This document shows, piece after piece, positions 47,501 to 59,442 of a stretch of 64,000 nt of DNA (the first letter of the stretch is position 1; every line of letters starts with the position of its first letter). The stretch is from Cryptomeria japonica (taxonomy: Eukaryota > Streptophyta > Pinopsida > Cupressales > Cupressaceae), in the NCBI RefSeq assembly GCF_030272615.1, contig NC_081414.1, positions 819,092,396 to 819,156,395 on the forward strand. Reading direction: 5' to 3'. Below the pieces are notes generated by a model. It had not been told where the DNA came from, did no database searches, and was given only the letters and a program-made list of their open reading frames with translations. The translations under genes and the position numbers were made by a program.

Positions 47501-49080
47501 ATCAAGGTGACTTTCCCAAGGTGTCATGGAAATGGTTCTCATCAAAGAGCAATATTTTTCTTTTTACGAATGGGATACTTGTTGTTTTGGAAACAAGACA
47601 CAAGTCTATGTTGAGGAGAATATGAAATGGGAGGAATGGTAGGTTCATGGATAGAACTTGTCTAGTTGAAAGTGGAGGAACCCATTTGATTGGTATGGGG
47701 TTCATGAATAGCTTGGATAGGGGTGATGGGAACTTGCAGAGGATTAGGATCATGAAGGGGATCAGAAGACATGTTGGGATCTTGAGGTGGATATGCAAGT
47801 TTATGACATGGACATGAAGGGATACTTTGATCTTGACTTGGAAGGGGATCATTGGATGGAGTGGAAAGGATGGGATCATCAAGGGGATTAGGGAGGATAC
47901 TTTGGTCATGATGTGGAATGGGGATCATCAGTTGGATTAGGAGTGATACTTTGGTTTTGTCGTGAAAGGGGATCGTTGGATGGAACAAAAAGGATGGTGT
48001 CATGAAATAGAAAGGTGTCATTAGATGGAGTGGAATTGATGGGATCATAAGATAGAAGGGGTTCATTAGATGGGTGGAGGGGGGGCTTTGATCTTGATTT
48101 CGAAAGGGGTCATGAGATGGATGTAAGGGATACTTTGCTCTCGATTTAGAATGTGTTCATTAGATGAGATGGAATGAATATCTTAATCTTGAATCATATT
48201 AGGGCTAGCTTATATATGTTTTCGACTATACTTTTCACGTTCATCTAATTCTATTGGTGAAGTATGAGTTTAGATATGGATATGGAATTCTTTGATGGAC
48301 TCAATATTCATGCATGATAGGGAAAGATTTTGAATAGGGCTCTCTAGAGTGGGCTTGATTGGAAATGGAGTGCATGATTATGTTGGATCTAGTATTTTTG
48401 GATAATAGATGGGATTTATATCAAGAACTAGATTAACTTAGATTTCATAGTCATCCCTTGTAGATAGATCTTGGGGGTAAGCCTATAAGGTGTCATAATT
48501 GGATGAGTTGTTTGATAGAGATAGTGTGGATTGTTGTTCTCAAGCTTTAGGGGATGAATAGATGGAGGGAGAAATGGAGGCTATTTGTGAAAAAATTTCA
48601 TCAAGATAGCTTGTTATGGAATCATAGGTAATGGAACCATTGCTAGACATAGATCATGGATGATTTTGATCATTCTTGGGATATGTATCGTGATATATGC
48701 ATATTTTCTCATCAGTTGACATGTGGATATTATTAATGTGATTATCTTTGGATGAATAATTCGGATGATCTTCAATGGTGATGTCACGGTGGATAATAAT
48801 ATCTTGGACAATATTTTTTAATTTGATATAGTCAAAATTATTGTGTCCTTTGGTCCTATAGTATTCACAATATTCAATATCTTTGTTCACTGTGGACAAT
48901 TGGTTCACCTACAGGAGTTTATTATCATATTGGAGCACTATTTTATCTAGGTGGTCCTCCAGAAATGATCACATTTTGATTGTTTGGTTACATGTTATGT
49001 GTTCATTGATAGTATCTTTGAGCCAAGTCATCTATAGGTGTGACCATGGGTATGTTCATGGATTGGTTGGAGTTTGGAGA
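47501..49080 (-). pseudogene. Faint gag-like relic, probably a gypsy-type element
   Basis: Minus-strand frames (48908-48654 and 48066-47662) are the only suggestive ones. The first has CEYYRTKGHNNF followed by KLKNIVQDII, resembling the CxxH--GH zinc-knuckle region and following helix of plant gypsy Gag, with ligands lost. The second is low-complexity and imperfectly repeats a DDPILSTPSND / HDQS pattern. No LTR, protease or polymerase is visible. Alternative: chance similarity. Confidence 0.35.
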
Positions 49081-49388
49081 AATTTGTGAAGAAATCAAAT
49101 TGGTTGGTTAGCATGTTATGATTTTGTTGTATATATGTATTTTATGAGGTGATGAGGATTGTTGACCTTGGAAAATGTTTTCTAGGGTTTTTTTTCTTTT
49201 GGGGGATGTATGTGTGGTTTCATGGTATATATATGTGTTTTTGAAGGTATGGTAGATGTGATGATAGGAACCGATGGTATAGATGGTTGGTTTTATGGGA
49301 TTATATTGTGGTTTTGATGGATGTGGGTGTCTGGAGTTATGGTAGATGTATTGGATTCAGATATATATGAGGTATGTGAAGAATATTA
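49081..49388. other. Non-coding flank of the second copia element
   Basis: G/T-rich, no gene seen. The five bases before the LTR are TATTA; the matching duplication would lie beyond the window. Confidence 0.4.
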
Positions 49389-50045
49389 TGTTGGTATTTT
49401 GGTATGGTTTTGTCATTGATGTCAACACCTACTAAATACACCTACTTTGGAGATCCAGCAACATTCACCGGCAATCAGTAAACTGTTCAAACAATCACCG
49501 GTATATGGTTAACCGACAGGATATAATGTTCACCGGTACCTGCAATGACATGGAAGACACTTGGTAATGTCGAAGACATCATGTGGACACTTTTCCTTGA
49601 AGTAATATCATTGGTATATTCTTATTTGCATATTTGCTTTTACCAACTGATGCTTTGCAAAAAGGATTAGAAAATCTGTTTGATAGCAACACACACAAGA
49701 GTACAAGAAACAAACGTTAGTGTTAGCAACAAAAGATTATCCTAAACAGGCATATCAAGAGAGATATTAAGCATGAAATAGAAAGCATATAAACATAGAA
49801 TAAAATAGCTAATCAAGATGCTCATAGTTGCTCCTCCCTTGTTCCTCTCCTCTCCAAGTCCCAAATGAGTGTAGCTCTCAGCTTTTAGCACTAGCCATGG
49901 ATGCCATATGGAGATTCAAGATAGTTGAATATGATAAGCAAATGCTATGCAAGTGTAGATAGTGATGCTATGAAAAAGCTCTATGCTAATACCGGTATAA
50001 CAACAATACTCTAATGCTTCTCTCTTTCGCTTGAGGAGAAGGGTT

Positions 50046-50055
50046 CTATTTATAG
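50046..50055 (-). promoter_or_regulatory. Minus-strand TATA box of the solo LTR
   Basis: CTATAAATAG on the minus strand, followed by GAACCCTTCTCC, as in LTR promoters. Confidence 0.45.
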
Positions 50056-50684
50056 AAGAAATGGGGAAATGAAGGGTTAAGATTGAGTAATCTTAACAAG
50101 GGTTAGGATTGAAAGATATTCAATCCATGTGAGACTTTCAGCCCAATCCCATGTTGACAAGTGTCACAATGAGGAGGCTTGAGAGGAGTGATAAGGAGAA
50201 TTAAATGCTTGAGGGGACATGATGGTTACCCTAGTCAAATAAATAAATGCTTTGAAGAGACACATGGGTTACATGAGGGTTAAGTTAGGGGTCAAAGTCC
50301 TTAACCATGGGTGCAAGTGGAATTAACCATTAATGGTCATGTAAGAGCCATAAGTGGTTTGGAAGACTTTAGAGGTTAATTTGTTGAACACACAAAGCAT
50401 TAATTGCTTTTCAAAGACTTTGGAGTCTTTGAGAAGCGACTCCAATTTGCTTAGGAATGTGACAATATTTAGGGGATGGATTAGGTTAATTGGGAAAGGT
50501 TTAAAAGAATCTAGAAGGGGTTTAGGCATGCAAGTGGATTTTGTAGGAAAATGCAAGTGGGAGAAATTTTGGTATTTTCAATTAAAATAAAATCATTTAT
50601 TTCAATTAAATGGTGTAATTTGCATTTGGATAAATATTCAAATAAATATTAATTTATTTAAATGAGAAAAAGGAAGATAAAGCA

Positions 50685-51160
50685 TTAAAATGCTTGAAGA
50701 CTTTGAGGGAAACCATTAAAGGCTTGAAGACTTTAAGGAAAACCATTAAAGTCTTAAGAAGACTTTAAGGGAAGCCATTAAGTTTGAAGACTTTAAAGCC
50801 ATCAAGTTTGAAGACTTTAAGGGAAACCATTAAAGGCTTAAGAAGACTATAGAAGGAAGCCATCAAGTTTGAAGACTTTAAAGGAAACCATTAAAGGCTT
50901 AAGAAGACTATAGAAGGAAGCCATCAAGTTTGAATACTTTAAGGGAAACCATTAAAGGTTTCAAGTGGGTGAGGATAAATAGGATTTTAAATAAATAATT
51001 TATTTAAAATAGTTGTGCAACTTGCTTTTGTAGGAAAATACAAGTGGGTGGAGGATAAAGGTGATTTTAAATAAATGATTTATTTAAAATAGTTGTGCAA
51101 CTTGCATTTGTAGGAAAATGCAAGTGGGTAGAGGATAAAGGTGATTTAAATAAATGTTAA
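50685..51160. repeat. Two sets of tandem repeats inside the solo LTR
   Basis: 50685-50965 repeats GGGAAACCATTAAAGGCTT with TTTGAAGACTTTAA blocks five or six times. 50975-51150 holds two or three copies of an AAATAGTTGTGCAACTTGC unit. Confidence 0.85.
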
Positions 51161-51664
51161 TTTATTTAAATGTGAGAGGTGGGATTTTGGGGGATTTAAA
51201 TAAATATTAATTTATTTAAATGTGAGAGAAGATTTAATTAAACAAATATGATTTATTTATTTAATTAATGGTTTGAATTTGGTTAAGTGAATTAAATCAA
51301 ATAAATTGAATAATTTATTTAATTAATAGGAGAAGAGGGTTAAGATGAATTAATTAAATATATTAATTTAATTAATTATTGATTGATGGTTAAATAATCA
51401 AATAAATACTAAGTATTCATTTAATTAAGTGGATAGATTTATGTGACTACATCAGCGAATAGGTCTAGGTTATCTAAGGTTACACCAGTAGGTTTATCTT
51501 TTCCAGATCAGCATGGAATGCTATGGAGATGATTTATTATTGTTGTAAATGCATTAAGCCGACATGTTTAATCGGTTATTGCATCGAATATTGTATTATT
51601 TGTAAAATGTTTTTATTGTAATATCTTGTAGAGCCGACCTACTAAAATTGGTCTTGGGGTATGG

Positions 51665-51671
51665 TATAAAT
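51665..51671 (+). promoter_or_regulatory. TATA box of the second copia LTR
   Basis: TATAAAT in GGTATAAATGTAAG, conserved at 63672-63678. Confidence 0.55.
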
Positions 51672-52257
51672 GTAAGATCTTATTTGTAAGATCAAGTGTG
51701 GAATGTGAAAAAAGATTTAAGGAAGGGTATATGCAAGATCAAGTAGAGATATACACGAAGACATCATTTGAAGGTGAAGTTAGGTTTTAGCAAAAGCATA
51801 TCAACATTACACTGGTACTGAATCCAGCATATAAAGATGTTATTTTGTGCAGTACATTCTCATTGGATTTAACCATCCAACTGTAGTCAGTGTGACTCCC
51901 ATTTGTGGTTGAGCAGTGAGCTCTAGGCTGTTGGCCTTTCTGCATGTGCAGACCTCTCTTTTTACACTTACTATCTGCAGTAGTATCATCTGATTGTGGG
52001 TAAGGTTTCCCACCGTGGTTTTTCTCCTTACAGGGTTTCCACGTACAAATATTTGTGTCATGTATTGTGGTTGACTTTGTGCTTATGTTTCATGCATTAA
52101 TTCTTACTGGTACAAGCATTTTTTGTTAACTCTGTTTACCGGCACAACTAACTATTTTACCGGTATTAAGCAATAAGTTGGTTAATAAGATTTTGGTTTG
52201 AATTTATTAGACAACTGATTCACCCCCCCCCTCTCAGTTGTCCCCGGGACCTACAAT

Positions 52258-52270
52258 TGGTATCAAAGCC
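52258..52270 (+). promoter_or_regulatory. Primer-binding site
   Basis: TGGTATCAAAGCC starts 2 bp after the LTR: the initiator-Met type with one G to A change from TGGTATCAGAGC. Confidence 0.85.
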
Positions 52271-52312
52271 TAGTCCTCTTTTTGCAGAAGTTTAACAACT
52301 TGAGGAGATCCA

Positions 52313-53659
52313 ATGTCTACTAATTATTTTAGAAAGGATAGTCCTAAACTTGATGGAACCAACTATGGAATATGGAAAATCAGAATGGAGACACATTTGA
52401 ATTGCATTGGTAAAGACATCTGGGAAGTTACTAAGAATGGTTATACTACTGCTATAGCTGGTCAGCCTACTCCTATTACTTTAGCTAAAGATGAAGAAAA
52501 TGATTGCAAAGCAAGAGAAGCACTTTTGAGTGCATTATCAGATCAACAAATTATGGGATTATCAGATAGATCTACTGCAAAAGCTATTTGGGATCATTTG
52601 GAAACACTGAATGAAGGGGATTCCACAGTCAAAATTGCAAAGCTTGAAAGCTTCCGAGTCAGGTATGAACATCTAAAAATGGAAGAAGATGAAAGAATTT
52701 TTTCTTTTATGGAAAGAGTAAATGAAATTGTTTTAGGTATCAAATGTTGTGGAGGAACCTTGAGTGAAGATGAGATTGTTTCAAAAATCTTAAGAGCTTT
52801 GCCACTAGCATATAAAATGAAGGGTACTGCTATTAATGAGTCCAGAACAATGCCTAATACATCAGTAACTAGGGATACATTGATTGGAAAACTTTCAGCT
52901 TTTGAAATTGAGGAATTTGGTCCTGTTGCTATAAAAACTGATTTGGCCTTGAAAGCATCAACATCATCTGCTCCATCCTTTGACAAATCAGACTGGAGAG
53001 CCTTTTATGCAAGAGAACTTGAAGAAACCAGGAAGGAGAATGAAGAGCTTGAAGAACTTGAAGCACTATTTGCAAGAAAAATGCCAAAAGGTCCAATTGG
53101 AAGTAAGTATGAAGGTAAAGCACCCTTTAAATGTTTCAACTACAATAAGATTGGTCATATGGCTTCAAGATGCCCTGATAGACATGCTAGACTAAGAGAA
53201 GAAGCTAGAAGGACATACAAACCTAATCCTGAATATCAGAGATACAGATTTAAGAAAAACAAAGATAAAACTTGTTACACTACTGATGAAGGTGTGACTG
53301 ATGATTCTGATGAGGATCCAACAGACAACGGATGGGTCTTTGTTTCTATAATAGAAGATCAACCGGTACCTATTGCTCCACCAGTAGAACAAGCCCTAGC
53401 AGCTAAAGTTGAGTCAAAGGATGAATGGATTATTGACTCAGGATGCTCACATCACATGACTGGAGACAAAGGAAAATTCTTGAACTTTCAAGAATACAAT
53501 GGAGGTTTAGTAAGATTCAGAGATGACAAAGCCTGTTCAATCAAAGGTAAGGGTTCAATATCTCTTGATGGTAAACATAACAGTGACAATGTTTACTATG
53601 TTGAAGGATTAAAACATAATCTTTTAAGTGTTGGTCAATTAGTTGAGAAAGGTTTTTAG
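52313..53659 (+). pseudogene. copia Gag and protease, second element
   Basis: A 448-codon open frame starts MSTNYFRKDSPKLDG. The Gag block carries YGIWKIRMETHL near its start and AIWDHLETL further on. The zinc knuckle reads CFNYNKIGHMASRC (53131-53172), so the second Cys is replaced by Tyr. The protease signature is WIIDSGCSHHMTGD (53426-53467). The frame ends at TAG 53657-53659, where the family usually has Gln. Translation resumes in the same frame. Better preserved than the first copia element. Confidence 0.9.
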
Positions 53660-54570
53660 CTACAATTTAAAAATGGAAAATGCAAAATCATGAATAGAAC
53701 TAGTTTGGAAATTGCAACCGGTAATCAGACTAGAGGTAATATCTTTCATTTGAATAACAGTGAAAAGGCATGCTTAATTGCTCATATAGATGAAAGTTGG
53801 CTATGGCATAAAAGGCTATGTCATGTAAATTTTGATTGCATGGTAAAAATCAGTACTTCTAAGGCAGTTAGAGATCTACCTAAAATTGTGAAACCTCATA
53901 ATACAATTTGCAAGGAATGTCAATTTGGAAAACAAGTTAGAGCTAGTTTCAAAAGTATTCCAGAAAAATCCAATAAAGTTCTTGATTTAATCCACACTAA
54001 TCTATGTGGTCCGGCTAGAACTAAAAGCTTACAAGGTGATAGATATTTCATGCTAATTATTGATGATTATTCTAGAATGTGTTGGGTTACTTTTCTCAGG
54101 GAAAAATCAGAAGCACTTGGGAAGTTCAAACTATTCAAAGCAATGGTTGAAAATGAAACCGATAAGAAAATTAAATGTTTCAGATCAAATCAAGGAGGAG
54201 AATTTTGAAAGAAAAAATAGAACTATTTTGGATGCAGCAAGAAGTATGTTATCTGAAGGAAATCTACCACATGTGTACTGGAGAGAGGCAGTAAGCACTG
54301 TTGTGTATACATTCAACAAAGTTCACATCAAAGGTGAAACCGGTAAGACCCCTCATGAACTATGGTTTGGTAATACTCCTACTCTTAAGTATTTCAAAAT
54401 TTTTGGAAGTAAATGTTATATTAGAAGAGATGAGTATATTGGCAAGTTTGATCCTAGAAGTGATGAAGGAATATTTCTTGGTTATTCATCTAAGAGTAAA
54501 GCTTATAGATGTTTTAATAAAAGATTACAGAAAATTGTTGAGAGTACAAATGTAAAGATTGATGAACAAT
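53660..54570 (+). pseudogene. copia integrase with a deleted active site, second element
   Basis: LWHKRLCHVNFD (53799-53834) and CKECQFGK (53911-53934) form the zinc-binding part. The first catalytic position is Asn (HTNLCGP, near 53996). The second reads SNQGGEF with Asn for Asp (54187). About 30 residues normally separating this from the ERKNRT block are missing, and the join shifts the frame near 54205. The FLGYSSKSKAYRC block follows at 54475. The enzyme is dead by three independent lesions. Confidence 0.9.
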
Positions 54571-56375
54571 TCAGAGGAACTTCAAGGTATATAGACTCTC
54601 AACCGGTAATAGAAATTATGACAAATGAACCAACAGTAAATCCACCGGTACAGAATGATGATCCAGTTACTCCGGTATCATTAGAGGATACCATAGTAAT
54701 TGAAGAACAACAACAGACTAAGATACCCCAGTATGTAAGACTGAATCATTCTAAAGATCAGATAATTGGAAGCAAATTTAAAGGAGTCATGACAAGAGGA
54801 AGATTGGCAAATGAAGAGGTATGTCTTATTTCTCAAATTGAACCATTATCTATCAATGAGGCATGTGAAGATAAATTTTGGATTAAAGCTATGGAAGAAG
54901 AATTAGGACAAATTGAGAAAAATAATACTTGGACATTAGTTCCCCGGCCCGAAAATAATAATGTAATTCGAACAAAATGGGTATTTAGAAACAAACTCAA
55001 TGAAGATGGTAAGGTTGTCAGGAATAAAGCAAGACTAGTGTGTAAGGGATATTCTTAGAAAGAAGGAGTTGATTACAATGAAACCTTTGCACCGGTAGCC
55101 AGAATTGAAGCAGTTAGATTATTCTTGGCCTTTGCAGCTCACAAGGATTACAAATTTTATCAAATGGATATTAAATGTGCATTTTTGAATGGAGATCTTG
55201 AAGAGGAAGTCTATATTGAACAACCTGATGGATTTTCTTTGACAAATAACAATGATATGGTTTGCAGATTAAGAAAAGATCTGTATGGACTAAAACAAGC
55301 TCCAAGAGCCTGGTATGCAAGATTGGATAAGTATCTTTTAAAAATTGGTTTTACTAAAGGAAATGCAGATAGCAATTTATATTACAAAGTAACTAATGAT
55401 GACATTTTGATTATGGAAGTATTTGTTGATGATATAATCTTTGGAGGAGAAGATGGATTATGCAAAGAATTTTGTCTTAAAATGCAGCATGAATTTGAAA
55501 TGTCTATGATTGGAGAAATAAAATTCTTTTTAGGATTGCAGATTTTACAGACTGATAAAGGCATATTTTTGAGTCAATCTAAGTACTTGAAAGAACTACT
55601 CAAGAAAATTGGGATGGAGAACTCTAAACTGGTAAGCACACCTATGACTACAAATGACAAATTATCTCAAAGGGATGAATCTACACCTGTTAATCCAACT
55701 AGATACAAATCTATGATAGGAGGTTTACTATATTTGACACAAACCAGACCTGATATTATGAATGCAGTATGTATAGTTTCTAGATTTCAGAGTAATCCCA
55801 AGGAAAATCATGAATCAATAGTAAAAAGAATTTTTCGGTACTTACAAGGCACAACAAATCTTGGATTATGGTATCCTAAAGATGAAAATTTTGATCTATA
55901 TGCATACGCAAATGCAAATTGGGCAGGAGATGTGGATGATAGAAAGAGCACCACTGGAGGAGCATTCTTTCTTGGAAAGAGATTAGTTTCTTGGTTAAGT
56001 AAGAAACAGAGTTGTACATCTTTATCAACAGCAGAATCAGAATATGTTGCAACAGCAACAAACTGTACACAGGTACTTTGGCTTAAGCAAATGTTGAAAG
56101 ACATAAAGGTAAAATGCAAGGAACCTATTACTATATATTGTGATAACACTGCAGCAATCGATATATCTAAGAATCTAGCATTACATTCTAAAACAAAACA
56201 TGTTTCTATCAAACTAAATTTTCTAAGGGAAAAAGTTGAAGAAAAGGAAATAAATCTGGTTTATGTGAAGACTAAAGAATAGCTTGCAGATATTTTTACA
56301 AAACCTTTGCCTAAGGAAACTTTTGAGTATCTTAGAGATCAACTTAGAGTCTTACCTCCACCGGTAGAGCCTTAG
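54571..56375 (+). pseudogene. copia reverse transcriptase-RNase H, second element
   Basis: A single frame with TAG at 55056-55058 and 56280-56282, both where related proteins have Gln (after KGYS and KTKE). The reverse transcriptase has [23 protein letters not shown] and the FVDDIIFG box (about 55420-55443). RNase H reads [15 protein letters not shown], so the first catalytic Asp and a neighbour are Asn; STAESEYVA and YCDNTAAI are kept. It ends VEP and TAG at 56373. Otherwise nearly intact. Confidence 0.9.
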
Positions 56376-56727
56376 ACAGTTGATGATTGTCATCAACTGG
56401 CAGAATTAAATGGACAAATCTTTTATTCCGGTATTTGATGAGGAAGCTACTTCTCAGGGGGAGTAGTTGGTATATTGAATTGGTTGGTATTTTCTATGAA
56501 CTTGACCTTTTTGTGACTTTGGCATTTGATGCCAAAGGGGGAGAGATATATGGAAAAACATTAAGGAAAAATATATGGAAAAATGCATTATCTTTTTGAG
56601 GAGAGATTGGTATTGTAAATATATCTTTGTATAAACACATATTACTCCCAAGGGGAGAATTGGTTTTTGTACTTGGCATTTCTATTTTGGCACTTTGATG
56701 GTTTTTCCATCTTGTGTTGCCATCAAT
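56376..56727 (+). other. 3' untranslated part of the second copia interior
   Basis: About 350 bp with no gene. CAAAGGGGGAGAG near 56535 precedes the real polypurine tract, the same arrangement as in the first copia element. Confidence 0.55.
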
Positions 56728-56742
56728 GCCAAAGGGGGAGAT
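56728..56742 (+). promoter_or_regulatory. Polypurine tract
   Basis: GCCAAAGGGGGAGAT directly before TGTTGG of the 3' LTR. Confidence 0.85.
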
Positions 56743-56963
56743 TGTTGGTATTTTGGTATGGTTTTGTCATTGATGTCAACACCTACTAAATACACCTACT
56801 TTGGAGATCCAGCAACATTCACCAGCAATCAGTAAACTATTCAAACAATCACCGGTATATGGTTAACCGACAGGATATAATGTTCACCAGTACCTGCAAT
56901 GACATGGAAGACACTTGGTAATGTCGAAGACATCATGTGGACACTTTTCCTTGAAGTAATATC
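56743..56963 (+). repeat. 3' LTR of the second copia element, left piece
   Basis: It matches 49389-49610 with a few transitions (three visible in the first 170 bp) and is cut by the insertion at 56964. Confidence 0.9.
56959..56963. repeat. Target-site duplication, left (ATATC)
   Basis: ATATC precedes TGTAGACACC and recurs at 63422-63426, after which the copia LTR continues in register. Confidence 0.88.
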
Positions 56964-57773
56964 TGTAGACACCTAAAATTGTCATGTCTAATTAAATAAA
57001 TATTTTATTTATTTAATTATCTAAGCTTAATTCTTCTATTAATTAAATAAATCTTTATTTATTTAATTAATTCATTTATCCTCTTCTAGCCTTATTTCTC
57101 ATTTAAATAAATACATTTATTTATTTAAATTATCCTTTTCTTAAATTAAATAAATATTTTATTTATTTAATTGATCCCACTTCTTCCATTAATTAAATAA
57201 ATCTTTATTTATTTAATTAATTCATTAACCTTTTCTACCTATGACACATGTCATTCATCTCTTAATTCATACACTACCTACCCCTCTCATTATTTTATTA
57301 TTTCTTTTACCTACCCTCTAATCCTAGCCGACCTCCTTTTACACCTCTCAATCTTATCCCTCCATTTCATATTGTGTCTTCTATATAAGGAGATGCTTCC
57401 CTCATTATCAAACCCTAATCAATCATTCTAATCAAGCATTCTAATGACCTAATGATCTAATGAGCTAATGACTTGATCAATTGACTACACTACGATTCTA
57501 CTTACAACCACATTCCGTTCTTTGTTGAGCTCTTGTGCACATAAAATTTGAGAGCAAATATATCAAGCAAGATCAATGGAGATAGGAAGAATGGAGATCA
57601 AAACCCTATTGGAGATGTGATGGTATAATCTTTGTGATTTCATTTGATTTGCATTGTCTTAGGTAATCTTCATATGTTATGGTGGATCTTTGTTGATTGT
57701 TAGGCTAGGGTTTGGTGGTTGAATTCATTTAGCCTTTCAATATTGTTATTATTGTATCCATTTTCACCATTCA
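56964..57773 (+). repeat. 5' LTR of the PMD-carrying element
   Basis: It starts TGTAGACACC. The first 260 bp contain five palindromes built of TTAAATAAAT and ATTTATTTAA arms (about 56990, 57039, 57102, 57144 and 57190). A TATA box lies at 57382. The two LTRs match to CACCAT and then diverge (TCA against ACACA), so the exact end is uncertain by a few bases. Confidence 0.88.
57382..57388 (+). promoter_or_regulatory. LTR TATA box
   Basis: TATATAA in CTTCTATATAAGGAG, conserved at 63028-63034. Confidence 0.6.
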
Positions 57774-59442
57774 AAAATACAAAAAAATCATAAAACAAAA
57801 AAATCGTTACTTGGTGAAAACCTGACAAACAGGCGCCTTGTGACACAAAAAACATTGAAAAATCAAAAAAAGTAAAGAGAAATAATTTCGTCCAACAGTG
57901 AAAACCACTTCGGTGGCGCCCTGGGCAAGTACCATGGTGAAAACTGGGTCACCAGCACCATGCGTAGAGACATTGCTCCTCCCTCCTTCAGGATTCACTT
58001 TCATCCTTTCACTTTGCACACACTCACATCCTATTCATTCATAATAAACTTACCCATTCCCATCATGGCTTGTTATTGATCTACCCAAGATTGGTTAGCC
58101 ATTCATAATAAACCTCCCTTTTCACCTCCCTTTCCATCCATAATAAATCAGATCCTATCTGTGGCTAAGGCAAAATCCTATGTCTAGTGATGGATGTGGA
58201 ACTGAGAACATCACATGTTTCAAGGAGTACAGTTTCTTCCAGCTTCCTTCAGTCTATCCGCGCACAATCCACAATAAAACAACATTTGCATCATAGATCC
58301 GCAATAAAGTTTCATCTTCTCTGCAATAAAGTATCAGTTTCATGGATTCAGTCAGTTTCAGATGAGACACAACAGCAACAATGGGCTTCAACAAATCAAA
58401 TATTTCAACAGACTCAGACAACATTATGGTTCAGTGCTATCTATCCTTTCTGTGAAAGTGAACATTGTGACCACAATCAAATAAGACTTATACAAGTGAC
58501 AAGAGACACTAAACTTGAGGACTACAGTGGGTGTTGGTGTCGAGTCTTGGTTTTCTTTTGATTTCATCTTTTTTGGTGACATGTCTTTTAGCTTTTCCGG
58601 GATGTCTCTGACTAGAGATTCTATCTCCAGGATGTCTTTGACTAGAAAGGCGCGGATGGGGTATCGTCACCTATTTGTATTTTGCTGTCTGTGGATTGTC
58701 TCTTAGTAATACTATGACTTGTCCAAGGATATGAGGACATTGTGCGTCTAGTGTGAACTGGGGCATTCCTTGTTTGTGACTATCTTATCTCCATGCAAAC
58801 AGGTACAATGACTTTCTGGGTCGAACATATGCCTCGATTGTCATAACCTACTTGCCATAATAAAGCTCAATGATGATAATGCACAAGAAGCTCTTTCACT
58901 TTCATATCTTCTGTCTTCCATCCCCCTTTCTTGATTGACTTCCATCGTCCTTCTCGAGTCCACGTAGCCTGCTATCACATGACTGAGTATAATGACACAC
59001 CAAAAACATTTGCATTTCATGTAGTTGCACCTGCATTACCACATATAAGTATTTCATACATACATATAGATATCACAATTGCATCACATCCTGCACACAA
59101 CACCTGTTAGCACAATTTTCATTATCATATTCATCTGCATTACTTACATTCACATTTGCATCATGCATACATATATAAAACAAAAATAAATAAAAATATT
59201 GCATTGCATCATATACATATTTGCATCCATATCATAAGCATCACATAGAAACATACATCATTAAAACATCTCATCACATAGGTACACATGCATATAGCTG
59301 CCGCAAAGATGAATCATCTCATATATATATAAAGTGTCATGATACAATGATGTCAAAAAAATCATATGGCTACAAAAGCACCCGCAGGTGTCTACAATAC
59401 AAAATAATGGTACAAAACTGATACAATGGGAGCCCTCTAAGG
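57774..59442 (+). other. 5' interior of the PMD-carrying element, no recognised gene
   Basis: A TTGGTGAAAACCTGAC block at 57811, about 38 bp inside, may act as primer site but is farther from the LTR than usual. GGTGAAAACTGGGTCACC follows near 57951. A 124-codon plus-strand frame at 58187 has no family features. The remainder is C/A-rich with many CATA and GCATT words (59000-59300). Confidence 0.45.

Larger units (their letters stand above)
49648..51451 (-). mobile_element. Solo-LTR-like insert in the copia 5' LTR, minus orientation
   Basis: The insert breaks the LTR exactly where the 3' LTR reads continuously (GCTTTTACCGACAAATAGG near 63453). On the minus strand it starts TGTAGTCACATAAAT, like the TGTAGACACCTAAAAT start of the LTRs at 56964 and 62610, and ends CA. 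It has AAATAAAT-type palindromes near that start and a minus-strand TATA box (50046-50055). Flanks CCAAC and TCAGC may be a mutated target duplication. No interior domain or second LTR is present, so it is read as a solo LTR of a related family. Confidence 0.6.
49389..52255 (+). repeat. 5' LTR of the second copia element (with insert)
   Basis: It is defined by matches at 49389-49647 and 51452-51992 to the 3' LTR pieces at 56743-56963 and 63427-64000. It ends CCTACA before the primer site. Confidence 0.88.

Noticed and set aside
58187-58561. A 124-codon plus-strand frame as possible Gag of the PMD-carrying element
   Set aside because: No zinc knuckle, capsid or protease feature is visible; composition is like the surrounding non-coding DNA.
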